Shown: piece by piece, positions 9,555 through 18,257 of the stretch
Layout of the letters: every line of letters begins with the position of its first letter
Numbering within the stretch: position 1 is the first letter of the stretch
Made by a program: the position numbers and the translations under genes
Notes under the pieces: model-generated
The model's input: only the letters and a program-made list of their open reading frames with translations
Told to the model about the DNA's origin: nothing
Databases searched by the model: none
Source of the DNA: Streptomyces drozdowiczii
Lineage (GTDB): Bacteria > Actinomycetota > Actinomycetes > Streptomycetales > Streptomycetaceae
Assembly: GCF_026167665.1 (NCBI RefSeq)
Contig: NZ_CP098740.1
Span: 2,108,001-2,172,000, forward strand
Reading direction: 5' to 3'
Length of the DNA stretch: 64,000 bases

Positions 9555-9589
9555 GATGGGCCGGTTTGTGAACGCTGCGATGAGTGAGG

Positions 9590-9618
9590 AACCTAAAGGC
9601 ATTCCATGGACACGTCAA
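9590..9618 (-). promoter_or_regulatory. Sigma-HrdB-type promoter of the lyase gene
   Basis: On the minus strand a TTGACG -35 (9618-9613) and a TAGGTT -10 (9595-9590) are separated by exactly 17 bases. This is a close match to the vegetative promoter consensus and points into the lyase gene. Confidence 0.65.
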
Positions 9619-9640
9619 GGGAGTGTCTTCAGAAAGCGAA

Positions 9641-9679
9641 GGGCCCGGCACCCGGGAGATCTCTCCGGATGCCGGGCCC
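9641..9679 (-). terminator. Hairpin terminator of glgP
   Basis: The outer stem GGGCCCGGCA/TGCCGGGCCC is 10 bp, with an inner CCGGGAGA/TCTCCGG arm. It begins 14 bases after the glgP stop. Confidence 0.7.
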
Positions 9680-9693
9680 AGGGGCCGCCTCCC

Positions 9694-12297
9694 TCAGCGC
9701 AGCAGCACGCCGCCGCCGTCACCCGCGGCCCCGGCCGGCTGCGCGACCAGGCCGAGTTCGGCGCCGTCGGCCAGCAGCCGGTGGGCGGGCAGCACGCGCA
9801 CGGTGTAGCCGTACGGTCCCGTGCGGTCCAGGGCGAGCGGGCCCTCGTACAGCCAGTGGCCCTCCAGGTCCTGACCGCCCGCCGGCTTCAGCGGGAAGAC
9901 CTGGGCCTCGGTGATCGCGTCGGACGAGTCGACCCGGCCGGCCACCGCCTGCACCTCCACGTCGTCCGGTGCCAGCGCGCCCAGCGAGACCCGGACCCGC
10001 AGCGCCAGCGTGGACCCCAGCTCCGCCGTCGTGCCGGATGCGGTCGGGGTCACCGCCTCCACATGGTCGACGGCCACCCTCGGCCAGGCGGCCCGGACCT
10101 TCGCCTTCCAGCCCGCCAGCTCCCGCGCCCGGGGCGCGTCCAGCGAGCGCTGGGCGAGCGCGGCGGGGGCGTACAGCCGCTCGACGTACTCCGCGACCAT
10201 GCGGTCGGCCAGCACCTTGGGCCCCAGGGTGCCCATCGTGCGCCGGACCATCTCGATCCAGCGGCCGGGCAGCCCCTCGGCCCCGCGTTCGTAGAAGTGC
10301 GGGGCGACCCGGTCCTCGATCAGCTCGTACAGGGCATTGGCCTCCAGGTCGTCGCGCCGGTCCTCGTCCAGCGCGCTGCCCTCGGCCGTGGGGATCGCCC
10401 AGCCGAAGTCCGGCTCGAACCACTCGTCCCACCAGCCGTCCAGCACGGACAGGTTGAGACAGCCGTTGAGCGCGGCCTTCATCCCGCTCGTGCCGCACGC
10501 CTCCAGCGGGCGCAGCGGGTTGTTCAGCCAGACGTCGCAGCCTGGGTAGAGCTTCTGGGCCATCGCCATCCCGTAGTCGGGCAGGAAGACGATGCGGTGC
10601 CGGACCCGGGCGTCGTCGGCGAACCTCACCAGCTCCTGGACCAGCCGCTTCCCGCCGTCGTCGGCCGGGTGCGCCTTGCCGGCGACGACGATCTGGACCG
10701 GCCGCTCCGGGTGCAGCAGCAGCGCCCGCAGCCGGTCCCGGTCGCGCAGCATCAGCGTCAGCCGCTTGTACGAGGGGACGCGGCGGGCGAAGCCGATGGT
10801 GAGGACGTCCGGGTCGAGCACCCCGTCGATCCAGCCGAGTTCGGCGGGCTGGGCGCCCCGGTGGCGCCAGGAGGCGTGCAGCCGCTGCCGGACCTCGGCC
10901 ACCAGCTGTTCGCGCAGGGTGCGGCGCAGGTCCCAGAGCCGGCGGGCCGGGATGTCCGCGACGGAGTCCCAGCGGCCCGGGGTGCCGCCCGACTCGGCGC
11001 GCAGCCGGTAGACCTCGGGGGCGACCCAGGTCGGTGCGTGGACGCCGTTGGTGACGGAGGTGATCGGGACCTCCGGCGCGTCGAAGCCCGGCCAGAGCCC
11101 GGCGAACATCTCCCGGCTGACCGCGCCGTGCAGCGTGGAGACGCCGTTGGCGCGCTGGGCGAGCCGCAGCCCCATGACCGCCATGTTGAAGACGCCCGGG
11201 TCGCCGCCGGGGTAGGTCTCGGTGCCGAGTTCCAGGACGCGTTCGACGGGGACGCCGGGCAGTTCGCCGTCCTCGCCGAAGTGGCGGGCGACGAGCTCGC
11301 GGTCGAACCGGTCGATTCCGGCCGGTACCGGGGTGTGGGTGGTGAAGACGGTGCCGGCCCGGACGGACTCCACCGAGGCGTCGAAATCCAGCCCGTCCGT
11401 GGCGAGTTCGCGGATGCGCTCCAGGCCGAGGAAGCCGGCGTGGCCCTCGTTGGTGTGGAAGACCTCGGGGGCGGGGTGGCCGGTGAGCCGGCAGTACGCG
11501 CGCACGGCGCGGACGCCGCCGATGCCCAGCAGCATCTCCTGGAGCAGCCGGTGCTCGCTGCCGCCGCCGTACAGCCGGTCGGTGACCTCGCGCTCGCCGG
11601 GGGCGTTCTCCTCGACGTCGGAGTCGAGCATGAGCAGGGGGATCCGGCCGACGTGGGCCTGCCAGATCTGGGCGTGCAGGGACCGGCCGCCGGGCAGGTC
11701 CAGGACGACCTGGCTGGGGGTGCCGTCGGCCTCTCGGACCAGGGTGAGCGGCAGCTCGTTCGGGTCGAGGACGGGGTAGTGCTCCTGCTGCCAGCCGTCC
11801 CGGGACAGGCTCTGCCGGAAGTATCCGTGGCGGTAGAGCAGCCCGACGCCGATGAGGGGCACGCCCAGGTCGCTGGCGGCCTTGAGGTGGTCCCCGGCGA
11901 GGATGCCGAGCCCGCCGGAGTACTGCGGCAGGGCGGCGGTCACCCCGAACTCGGGTGAGAAGTAGGCGATGGCTGCGGGGAGCGCGTCGTCCTGGCGGCG
12001 CTGCTCCTGGTACCAGCGGGGGTCCTGGAGGTACGCGCGGAGGTCGGCGGACGCCTCGGCGAGCCGGCGCAGGAACGCTTCGTCCCGGGCCAGCTCGGCG
12101 AGCCGCCCGGCGGACACGGAGCCGAGCAGGCGTACGGGGTCGCACTCCGCGCCGGAGCCGGCCGCCGGGTCGACGGCCCGGAAGAGCTCGCGGGTCTCGG
12201 TGTGCCAGGACCAGCGCAGGTTCCGCGCCAGGTCGCTGAGGGGTTGGAGGGAGTCCGGAAGGACGGGACGCACGGTGAATCGACGAATGGCCTTCAC
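9694..12297 (-). CDS. glgP: Alpha-glucan (glycogen/maltodextrin) phosphorylase, GT35
   Basis: The 867-residue cytoplasmic enzyme releases glucose-1-phosphate from alpha-1,4-glucans. The start is GTG 12297 (VKAIRRFTVRP), behind AAGGTGGA. The DUF3417-type N-terminus (LARNLRWSWH) marks the actinobacterial long form of GlgP. The sugar-binding loop HTNEGHAGFL and the C-terminal PLP site EACGTSGMKAALNG, which carries the PLP lysine, are intact. It lies divergent from the glgE operon, so breakdown and GlgE-pathway synthesis are encoded back to back. Confidence 0.95.
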   Translation of the reverse strand: MKAIRRFTVRPVLPDSLQPLSDLARNLRWSWHTETRELFRAVDPAAGSGAECDPVRLLGSVSAGRLAELARDEAFLRRLAEASADLRAYLQDPRWYQEQRRQDDALPAAIAYFSPEFGVTAALPQYSGGLGILAGDHLKAASDLGVPLIGVGLLYRHGYFRQSLSRDGWQQEHYPVLDPNELPLTLVREADGTPSQVVLDLPGGRSLHAQIWQAHVGRIPLLMLDSDVEENAPGEREVTDRLYGGGSEHRLLQEMLLGIGGVRAVRAYCRLTGHPAPEVFHTNEGHAGFLGLERIRELATDGLDFDASVESVRAGTVFTTHTPVPAGIDRFDRELVARHFGEDGELPGVPVERVLELGTETYPGGDPGVFNMAVMGLRLAQRANGVSTLHGAVSREMFAGLWPGFDAPEVPITSVTNGVHAPTWVAPEVYRLRAESGGTPGRWDSVADIPARRLWDLRRTLREQLVAEVRQRLHASWRHRGAQPAELGWIDGVLDPDVLTIGFARRVPSYKRLTLMLRDRDRLRALLLHPERPVQIVVAGKAHPADDGGKRLVQELVRFADDARVRHRIVFLPDYGMAMAQKLYPGCDVWLNNPLRPLEACGTSGMKAALNGCLNLSVLDGWWDEWFEPDFGWAIPTAEGSALDEDRRDDLEANALYELIEDRVAPHFYERGAEGLPGRWIEMVRRTMGTLGPKVLADRMVAEYVERLYAPAALAQRSLDAPRARELAGWKAKVRAAWPRVAVDHVEAVTPTASGTTAELGSTLALRVRVSLGALAPDDVEVQAVAGRVDSSDAITEAQVFPLKPAGGQDLEGHWLYEGPLALDRTGPYGYTVRVLPAHRLLADGAELGLVAQPAGAAGDGGGVLLR

Positions 12298-12718
12298 GCA
12301 TTCCACCTTTACAGGGGACGTACGAATCCGAGCGGGACGCACCTCCATGTGCGCCGCTCCGTCACCCTCGACGGTAGCCGTGTACCCGGCGCGCCCGACA
12401 CGGGGCGCGGTTTTCCCGTACGCCTCGACCGTCACGGAAGGTTTCACCGGTCCCGTACGTCACAGGCGTTATGGCCGATTCCTTCTCCCCACTCGGTCTT
12501 GTGGGCCTCCGCGGCACAGGGAAAGCTGCCGGGTGGCGCCCATTCCCACTCCCCGTACGCCCGAGCAGATGACATATCACCGGATTGGCCCACCACGTTG
12601 CGGGGAAAGGCTTCTCCGGCACGCGTGTCTTTCATTCCCCGGCCAACGGCGATCGGTCCCCCGGTTCGTATACGACCTGTTTGGACTGCCATTCGAGTGA
12701 ACGCGCACAGGAGCGGCC
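12298..12718. other. Divergent control region between glgP and glgE
   Basis: This is 421 bases without a supported gene; open frames here show poor codon bias. It must hold the promoters for glgP (minus) and the glgE operon (plus). No pair of hexamers with correct spacing is convincing. AGGAG at 12710-12714 is a good ribosome site for the ATG at 12719. Confidence 0.5.
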
Positions 12719-14883
12719 ATGCCCACACCCCACCAGTCATCCACGGAGCGGCTAGAAAGGACGCATCCCCACCCTCGCGGCGCGCGCGTTCAGCCTTCGG
12801 CGCACGCTGCCCACTCTGCCGATTCCCAGCTCCAGCCCCCAGGTGATTCCATGATCGGTCGCATTCCCGTTCTCGACGTCCATCCGCTCGTCGACTGCGG
12901 CAGAAGGCCAGCCAAGGCCGTTGCCGGTGAGACCTTCCAGGTCACCGCGACCGTCTTCCGCGAGGGCCATGACGCGGTGGCCGCCAATGTGGTGCTGCGC
13001 AGTCCGAGCGGGCGCCCGGGCCCCTGGACCCCGATGCGCGAGCTGGCGCCGGGCACCGACCGGTGGGGCGCCGAGGTCACCCCGGACGCCGAGGGCCGCT
13101 GGACGTACACGGTCGAGGCGTGGAGCGACCCGGTCGCGACCTGGCGCCACGCGGCGGGGATCAAGATCCCGGCGGGCATCGACACCGCGCTGGTCCTCGC
13201 CGAGGGCGCCGAGCTGTACGAGCGCGCCGCCGAGGGCGTCCCGAAGCGCGACGGCCGGGAGGCGGTGCTGGCGGCGGTGGACGCGCTGCGCGACGAGTCC
13301 CGGCCGGCCGAGGCGCGGCTGGCCGCGGCCCTGGCGCCGGAGGCCCGCGATGCGCTGGACCGCCACCCGCTGCGCGAGCTGGTCACCGCGTCCCGCCCGC
13401 ACCCGCTGGTGGTCGAGCGCCGGCGCGCCCTGTACGGCTCCTGGTACGAGCTGTTCCCGCGCTCCGAGGGGGCCAGGTACGAGACCCCGAAGCCGCGCAA
13501 GGGCCGGGGCGCCAAGGCCGCCGAGCCGCAGCCGCCCCGGCTGGTGAGCGGCACCTTCCGGACGGCGGCCGAGCGGCTTCCGGCGGTCGCCGCGATGGGC
13601 TTCGACGTGGTCTACCTGCCGCCGATCCACCCCATCGGCACGACGCACCGCAAGGGCCCGAACAACTCGCTGACCCCGGGCCCCGAGGACGTGGGCGTGC
13701 CCTGGGCGATCGGTTCGGCGGACGGCGGGCACGACGCGGTCCACCCGGATCTGGGCACGCTGGAGGACTTCGAGCATTTCGTGGAGACGGCCCGCAACGT
13801 GCGTCTCGAAGTGGCCCTGGATTTCGCCCTCCAGTGCTCGCCGGACCATCCGTGGGTGGAGAAGCACCCCGAGTGGTTCCAGCACCGGGCCGACGGTTCG
13901 ATCGCGTACGCGGAGAATCCGCCGAAGAAATACCAGGACATCTATCCGATCGCCTTCGACAAGGATCTGCCGGGCATCGTCGCGGAGAGCGTCCGCATCC
14001 TGCGGTTCTGGATGGACCGGGGCGTGCGGATCTTCCGGGTCGACAATCCGCACACCAAGCCGGTGATCTTCTGGGAGAAGGTCATCGCGGAGATCAACCG
14101 CACCGACCCCGATGTGATCTTCCTGGCCGAGGCTTTCACCCGGCCGGCGATGATGCGCACCCTCGGCGCCATCGGGTTCCAGCAGTCGTACACGTATTTC
14201 ACCTGGCGGAACACCCGTCAGGAACTCACGGATTACGTGACGGAGCTGGCCGGCGAGACCGCCGCGTTCATGCGGCCGAATTTCTTCGTGAACACGCCCG
14301 ACATCCTTCCGGGATACCTTCAGGAAGGCGGCAGGCCCGCGTTCGAGGCCAGGGCGGTGCTCGCGGCGACCCTCTCCCCCTCCTGGGGGTGTACGCGGGG
14401 TTCGAGCTGTGCGAGAACACCCCGATCCACCACGGCAGTGAGGAGTACCGCGACTCGGAGAAGTACGAGATCCGGCCCAGGGACTGGGAAGCCGCAGAGC
14501 GCGAGGGCCGTTCGCTCGCCCCGCTCATCACCTCGCTCAACCGGATCAGGCGCCGCCACCCGGCCCTGCAGCAGCTGCGCGACGTGCACTTCCACGCGTC
14601 GGACAACGACGCGGTGATCGCGTACAGCAAGCGTTCCGGTTCGAACATCCTTCTGGTGGTCGTCAACCTCGACCCGCACCACACCCAGGAGGCGACCGTC
14701 TCGTTGGACATGCCGCAACTCGGCCTCGACCGGCACGAGAGCGTGCCGGTGCGCGACGAGCTCACCGGCAGTTCCTATCACTGGGGCAGGACGTTCTATG
14801 TGCGCCTAGAGCCGGGCGTCACGCCCGCGCACATCGCCGTCCTGCGACCGTCCCCGCCGACCGGAGGGTCACCCACACCATGA
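12719..14883 (+). pseudogene. glgE: Maltosyltransferase GlgE (alpha-1,4-glucan:maltose-1-phosphate), broken by a one-base frameshift
   Basis: GlgE (GH13_3) extends alpha-1,4-glucan from maltose-1-phosphate. The frame from 12719 is read correctly through the catalytic Asp in IFRVDNPHTKP and Glu in FLAEAFTRP, but breaks at G-run 14385-14389. After LSPSWG the family sequence VYAGFELCENTP continues in another frame up to 14883. Adding one G restores a full-length protein. The start at 12719 (MPTPHQSST) has the better ribosome site (AGGAG) and resembles the S. coelicolor GlgE N-terminus as I remember it; ATG 12851 (MIGRIPVLDV) would give the usual ~677 residues. A Lys/Arg-rich insert (KPRKGRGAKAAEP) precedes the (beta/alpha)8 barrel. 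The stop overlaps treS as ATGA. Sequencing error is more likely than true loss. Confidence 0.9.
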
Positions 14884-16586
14884 TCGTCAATGAGCCCGTC
14901 CACGACACGTTCGAGGACACCCCGGCCAAGGACCGCGATCCCGACTGGTTCAAGCGTGCCGTCTTCTACGAGGTGCTCGTCCGGTCCTTCCAGGACTCCA
15001 ACGGCGACGGCATCGGAGACCTGAAGGGGCTCACCGCCAAGCTCGACTACCTCCAGTGGCTGGGGGTCGACTGCCTCTGGCTGCCGCCGTTCTTCAAGTC
15101 ACCGCTGCGCGACGGCGGTTACGACGTCTCCGACTACACCGCCGTACTGCCGGAGTTCGGCGACCTCGCCGACTTCGTGGAGTTCGTGGACGCCGCGCAC
15201 CAGCGCGGCATGCGCGTGATCATCGACTTCGTCATGAACCACACGAGCGACCAGCACGAGTGGTTCCAGCAGTCCCGGACCGACCCCGACGGGCCGTACG
15301 GCGACTACTACGTCTGGGCCGACGACGACAAGCAGTTCCCGGACGCCCGGATCATCTTCGTGGACACCGAGTCGTCCAACTGGACCTTCGACCCGGTGCG
15401 CAAGCAGTACTACTGGCACCGGTTCTTCTCGCACCAGCCCGATCTCAACTACGAGAACCCGGCGGTGCAGGAGGAGATCATCTCCGCGCTCCGCTTCTGG
15501 CTGGACCTGGGCATCGACGGCTTCCGGGTCGACGCGGTGCCGTACCTCTACCAGCGCGAGGGCACCAACTGCGAGAACCTCCCCGAGACCCACAACTTCC
15601 TCAAGCGGGTCCGCAAGGAGATCGACGCCAACTACCCCGACACGGTCCTGCTCGCCGAGGCCAACCAGTGGCCCGAGGACGTGGTCGACTACTTCGGGGA
15701 CTACCAGTCCGGCGGGGACGAGTGCCACATGGCGTTCCACTTCCCCGTGATGCCGCGCATCTTCATGGCCGTACGGCGCGAGAGCCGCTACCCGGTCTCC
15801 GAAATCCTGGCGAAGACCCCGGCGATCCCGGACAACTGCCAGTGGGGCATCTTCCTGCGCAACCACGACGAGCTGACGCTCGAAATGGTGACGGACGAAG
15901 AGCGCGACTACATGTACGCGGAGTACGCCAAGGACCCGAGGATGCGGGCCAACATCGGCATCCGCCGCCGGCTGGCGCCGCTGCTGGACAACGACCGCAA
16001 CCAGATCGAGCTGTTCACCGCCCTGCTGCTCTCGCTGCCGGGCTCCCCGATCCTCTACTACGGGGACGAGATCGGGATGGGCGACAACATCTGGCTGGGC
16101 GACCGGGACGCCGTACGCACCCCGATGCAGTGGACGCCCGACCGCAACGCGGGCTTCTCCTCCAGCGATCCGGGGCGGCTCTACCTCCCCACGATCATGG
16201 ACCCGGTCTACGGCTACCAGGTCACCAACGTCGAGGCGTCGATGGCCTCCCCGTCCTCGCTGCTCCACTGGACCCGGCGGATGATCGAGATCCGCAAGCA
16301 GAACCCCGCGTTCGGCCTCGGCACGTACAACGAACTGCCGTCGTCGAACCCGGCCGTGCTCGCCTTCACCCGGGAGCACGGGGACGACCTCGTGCTGTGC
16401 GTCCACAACTTCTCCCGGTTCGCACAGCCGACGGAGCTCGACCTCAGGTCCTTCAACGGGCGTCATCCGGTGGAGCTGATCGGCGGGGTGCGCTTCCCCG
16501 CCATCGGTCAGTGGCCCTACCTGCTGACTCTCGCGGGACACGGCTTCTACTGGTTCCGGCTGCGCAAGGACGCGCCGCCGAGCTGA
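14880..16586 (+). CDS. treS: Trehalose synthase (maltose alpha-D-glucosyltransferase), GH13_16
   Basis: The 568-residue enzyme interconverts trehalose and maltose, and in this pathway supplies maltose (or alpha-maltose in a complex with Mak) for GlgE. The catalytic triad is visible: Asp218 in [10 protein letters not shown], Glu260 in [11 protein letters not shown] and Asp330 in [11 protein letters not shown]. The N-terminus [20 protein letters not shown] is the usual TreS start. Length matches the single-domain form, without a fused maltokinase, which is encoded next. Translation is coupled to glgE by a 4-base overlap, so the glgE frameshift, if real, could reduce its expression. Confidence 0.96.
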   Translation: MIVNEPVHDTFEDTPAKDRDPDWFKRAVFYEVLVRSFQDSNGDGIGDLKGLTAKLDYLQWLGVDCLWLPPFFKSPLRDGGYDVSDYTAVLPEFGDLADFVEFVDAAHQRGMRVIIDFVMNHTSDQHEWFQQSRTDPDGPYGDYYVWADDDKQFPDARIIFVDTESSNWTFDPVRKQYYWHRFFSHQPDLNYENPAVQEEIISALRFWLDLGIDGFRVDAVPYLYQREGTNCENLPETHNFLKRVRKEIDANYPDTVLLAEANQWPEDVVDYFGDYQSGGDECHMAFHFPVMPRIFMAVRRESRYPVSEILAKTPAIPDNCQWGIFLRNHDELTLEMVTDEERDYMYAEYAKDPRMRANIGIRRRLAPLLDNDRNQIELFTALLLSLPGSPILYYGDEIGMGDNIWLGDRDAVRTPMQWTPDRNAGFSSSDPGRLYLPTIMDPVYGYQVTNVEASMASPSSLLHWTRRMIEIRKQNPAFGLGTYNELPSSNPAVLAFTREHGDDLVLCVHNFSRFAQPTELDLRSFNGRHPVELIGGVRFPAIGQWPYLLTLAGHGFYWFRLRKDAPPS

Positions 16587-16655
16587 CGCGCGAGGCCACC
16601 GGCGGGGCGGTTTCCACCGTCCCGCACGGGGCACTCGCCCCCATACCGGGTGGTT

Positions 16656-16669
16656 CAGGAAGCTTCCTG
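16656..16669. promoter_or_regulatory. 14-bp perfect palindrome in the treS-mak gap
   Basis: CAGGAAGCTTCCTG reads the same on both strands with no loop, so it is a protein-binding type of dyad rather than a terminator. It sits in the 227-base gap between treS and mak, where an internal promoter could lie. No function is known to me. Confidence 0.3.
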
Positions 16670-16813
16670 GACCCTCCTGGCGTTTCGATCACCTCATGTC
16701 GAGTCCGTACGGCTCATCCTGACCCGACACGTCCCGCACAGCCGGACAGCCAATGCCGCAATCCGGGACACTCTTCGCATCCTGTGGTGTGCCCGGGGAA
16801 AGGACGCGATGCC

Positions 16814-18205
16814 ATGTCGGAGGCTGCATCCGCTCAGGTCACCCTGGCGAACAGCACAGCCCTGATTCCGTCTCTCGGACCGCTGCTCCACGAATGGCTG
16901 CCCCGGCAGCGGTGGTTCGCGGGCAAGGGACGGTCCATCACCGCCTTCTCGCTCGTCTCGGCCACCGAAATACTGCCGGTGGACGGCGGCGACGGCGCCA
17001 CCCCCGGGCTCCTGCACCTGCTGGTGCGGGTCCACCAGCCCGGGATGCCCGACCAGCCCCCCGTGGACTGCTACCAGCTGCTCCTCGGGGTGCGCTCCGC
17101 GCTGCCCCAGCACCTCGCGCCCGCCGCCATCGGCCGGGTGCCCGACGGACCGCTGGCCGGGCTCGCGGTCTACGACGGGCTGCACGACGCGCGCCTCGCC
17201 TCGCTGCTGCTGGAACGATTGCGCACCCCCGGCCGGCTCGGCGCGGTCCGCTTCGACCGGGGCGCGGACCCGATCCCGGAGGACCTGCCGCCCCGGGTGC
17301 TGGACACCGAGCAGTCCAACTCCTCGCTGGTGTACGGCAACGCGTACATCCTGAAGATCTTCCGCCGGGTCTTCCCGGGCACCAACCCGGACCTGGAACT
17401 GCCGCTCGCGCTCTCCCGCGAGGGGTGCGGGCGGGTCCCGGCGCCGGTCGCCTGGTTCGAGGCGGCGACGCCGGAGCGGCTGACCCTCGGGGTGCTCCAG
17501 CCCTTCCTGCGCGGCGCCCAGGACGGCTGGCAGCTCGCCCTGCGCGCCCTCGCCACCGGGCACGACTTCCTGGACGAGGCGAGGGCGCTCGGCCGGGCCA
17601 CCGCCGAGGTGCACACCGCGCTCGCCGCCGCCCTGCCCACCCCGGTGCTCCGCCGCTCCCAGACCGACGAGCTGGCCGCCGCCATGGTGGAGCGCCTGGA
17701 GGCCGCAGCCCACGCGGTCCCGGAGCTGGTCCCGTACGTCCCCGGGCTGCGCACCGCCTTCGACGCGGTCGCCGCGCTCGGGCACCGGGGCCGCAGCTGG
17801 GCCGCCCAGCGGGTGCACGGCGACCTCCACCTCGGCCAGACCCTGCGCGGCGCCGACGGGTTCTGGTCGCTGATCGACTTCGAGGGCGAGCCGGCCCGGC
17901 CGCTCCCGGAGCGCCGCAGCCCGCAGCCCCCGGTGCGCGATGTCGCCGGGATGCTGCGCTCCTTCGACTACGCGGCCCGCTCGCACCGGCCCTGGAAGCC
18001 CGAGTGGGCCGCCCGCTGCCGGGACGCCTACTGCGACGGCTACGCCGAGGCGGCGGGCACCGACCCGCGCGCCGAGCCGGAGCTGCTGCGCGCCCACGAG
18101 ACCGACAAGGCGGTGTACGAGGTGCTGTACGAGGCCCGGCACCGGCCCGACTGGCTGCCGGTCCCCATGGCCGCGATCCACCGCCTGGCCTCGGCCTCCG
18201 GCTGA
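16814..18205 (+). CDS. mak: Maltokinase (Mak/Pep2)
   Basis: The 463-residue cytoplasmic kinase makes maltose-1-phosphate from maltose and ATP, the donor for GlgE. The start is ATG 16814 behind AAAGGA. The N-terminal cap starts with the family hallmark [12 protein letters not shown] near residue 30. The aminoglycoside-phosphotransferase-like core has [12 protein letters not shown] (catalytic Asp) and LIDFEGEP (metal-binding Asp). It lies in the glgE-treS-mak-glgB cluster, but the 227-base gap before it suggests it may also have its own promoter. Confidence 0.95.
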   Translation: MSEAASAQVTLANSTALIPSLGPLLHEWLPRQRWFAGKGRSITAFSLVSATEILPVDGGDGATPGLLHLLVRVHQPGMPDQPPVDCYQLLLGVRSALPQHLAPAAIGRVPDGPLAGLAVYDGLHDARLASLLLERLRTPGRLGAVRFDRGADPIPEDLPPRVLDTEQSNSSLVYGNAYILKIFRRVFPGTNPDLELPLALSREGCGRVPAPVAWFEAATPERLTLGVLQPFLRGAQDGWQLALRALATGHDFLDEARALGRATAEVHTALAAALPTPVLRRSQTDELAAAMVERLEAAAHAVPELVPYVPGLRTAFDAVAALGHRGRSWAAQRVHGDLHLGQTLRGADGFWSLIDFEGEPARPLPERRSPQPPVRDVAGMLRSFDYAARSHRPWKPEWAARCRDAYCDGYAEAAGTDPRAEPELLRAHETDKAVYEVLYEARHRPDWLPVPMAAIHRLASASG

Positions 18206-18257
18206 GGATGCCCCGCCCCCCGTACCGCCCCGCCAACACCCCGAGGAGGCAGTCCCT

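Noticed and set aside
13063..14880. A separate 606-codon gene overlapping glgE
   Set aside because: Only its last ~165 codons resemble a protein, and these are the missing C-terminus of GlgE. The rest is Gly/Arg-rich out-of-frame sequence, so it is the second half of a frameshifted glgE.
15056..16813. Upstream extension of maltokinase through treS
   Set aside because: It is an out-of-frame reading of treS. The Mak N-terminus and ribosome site place the start at 16814.
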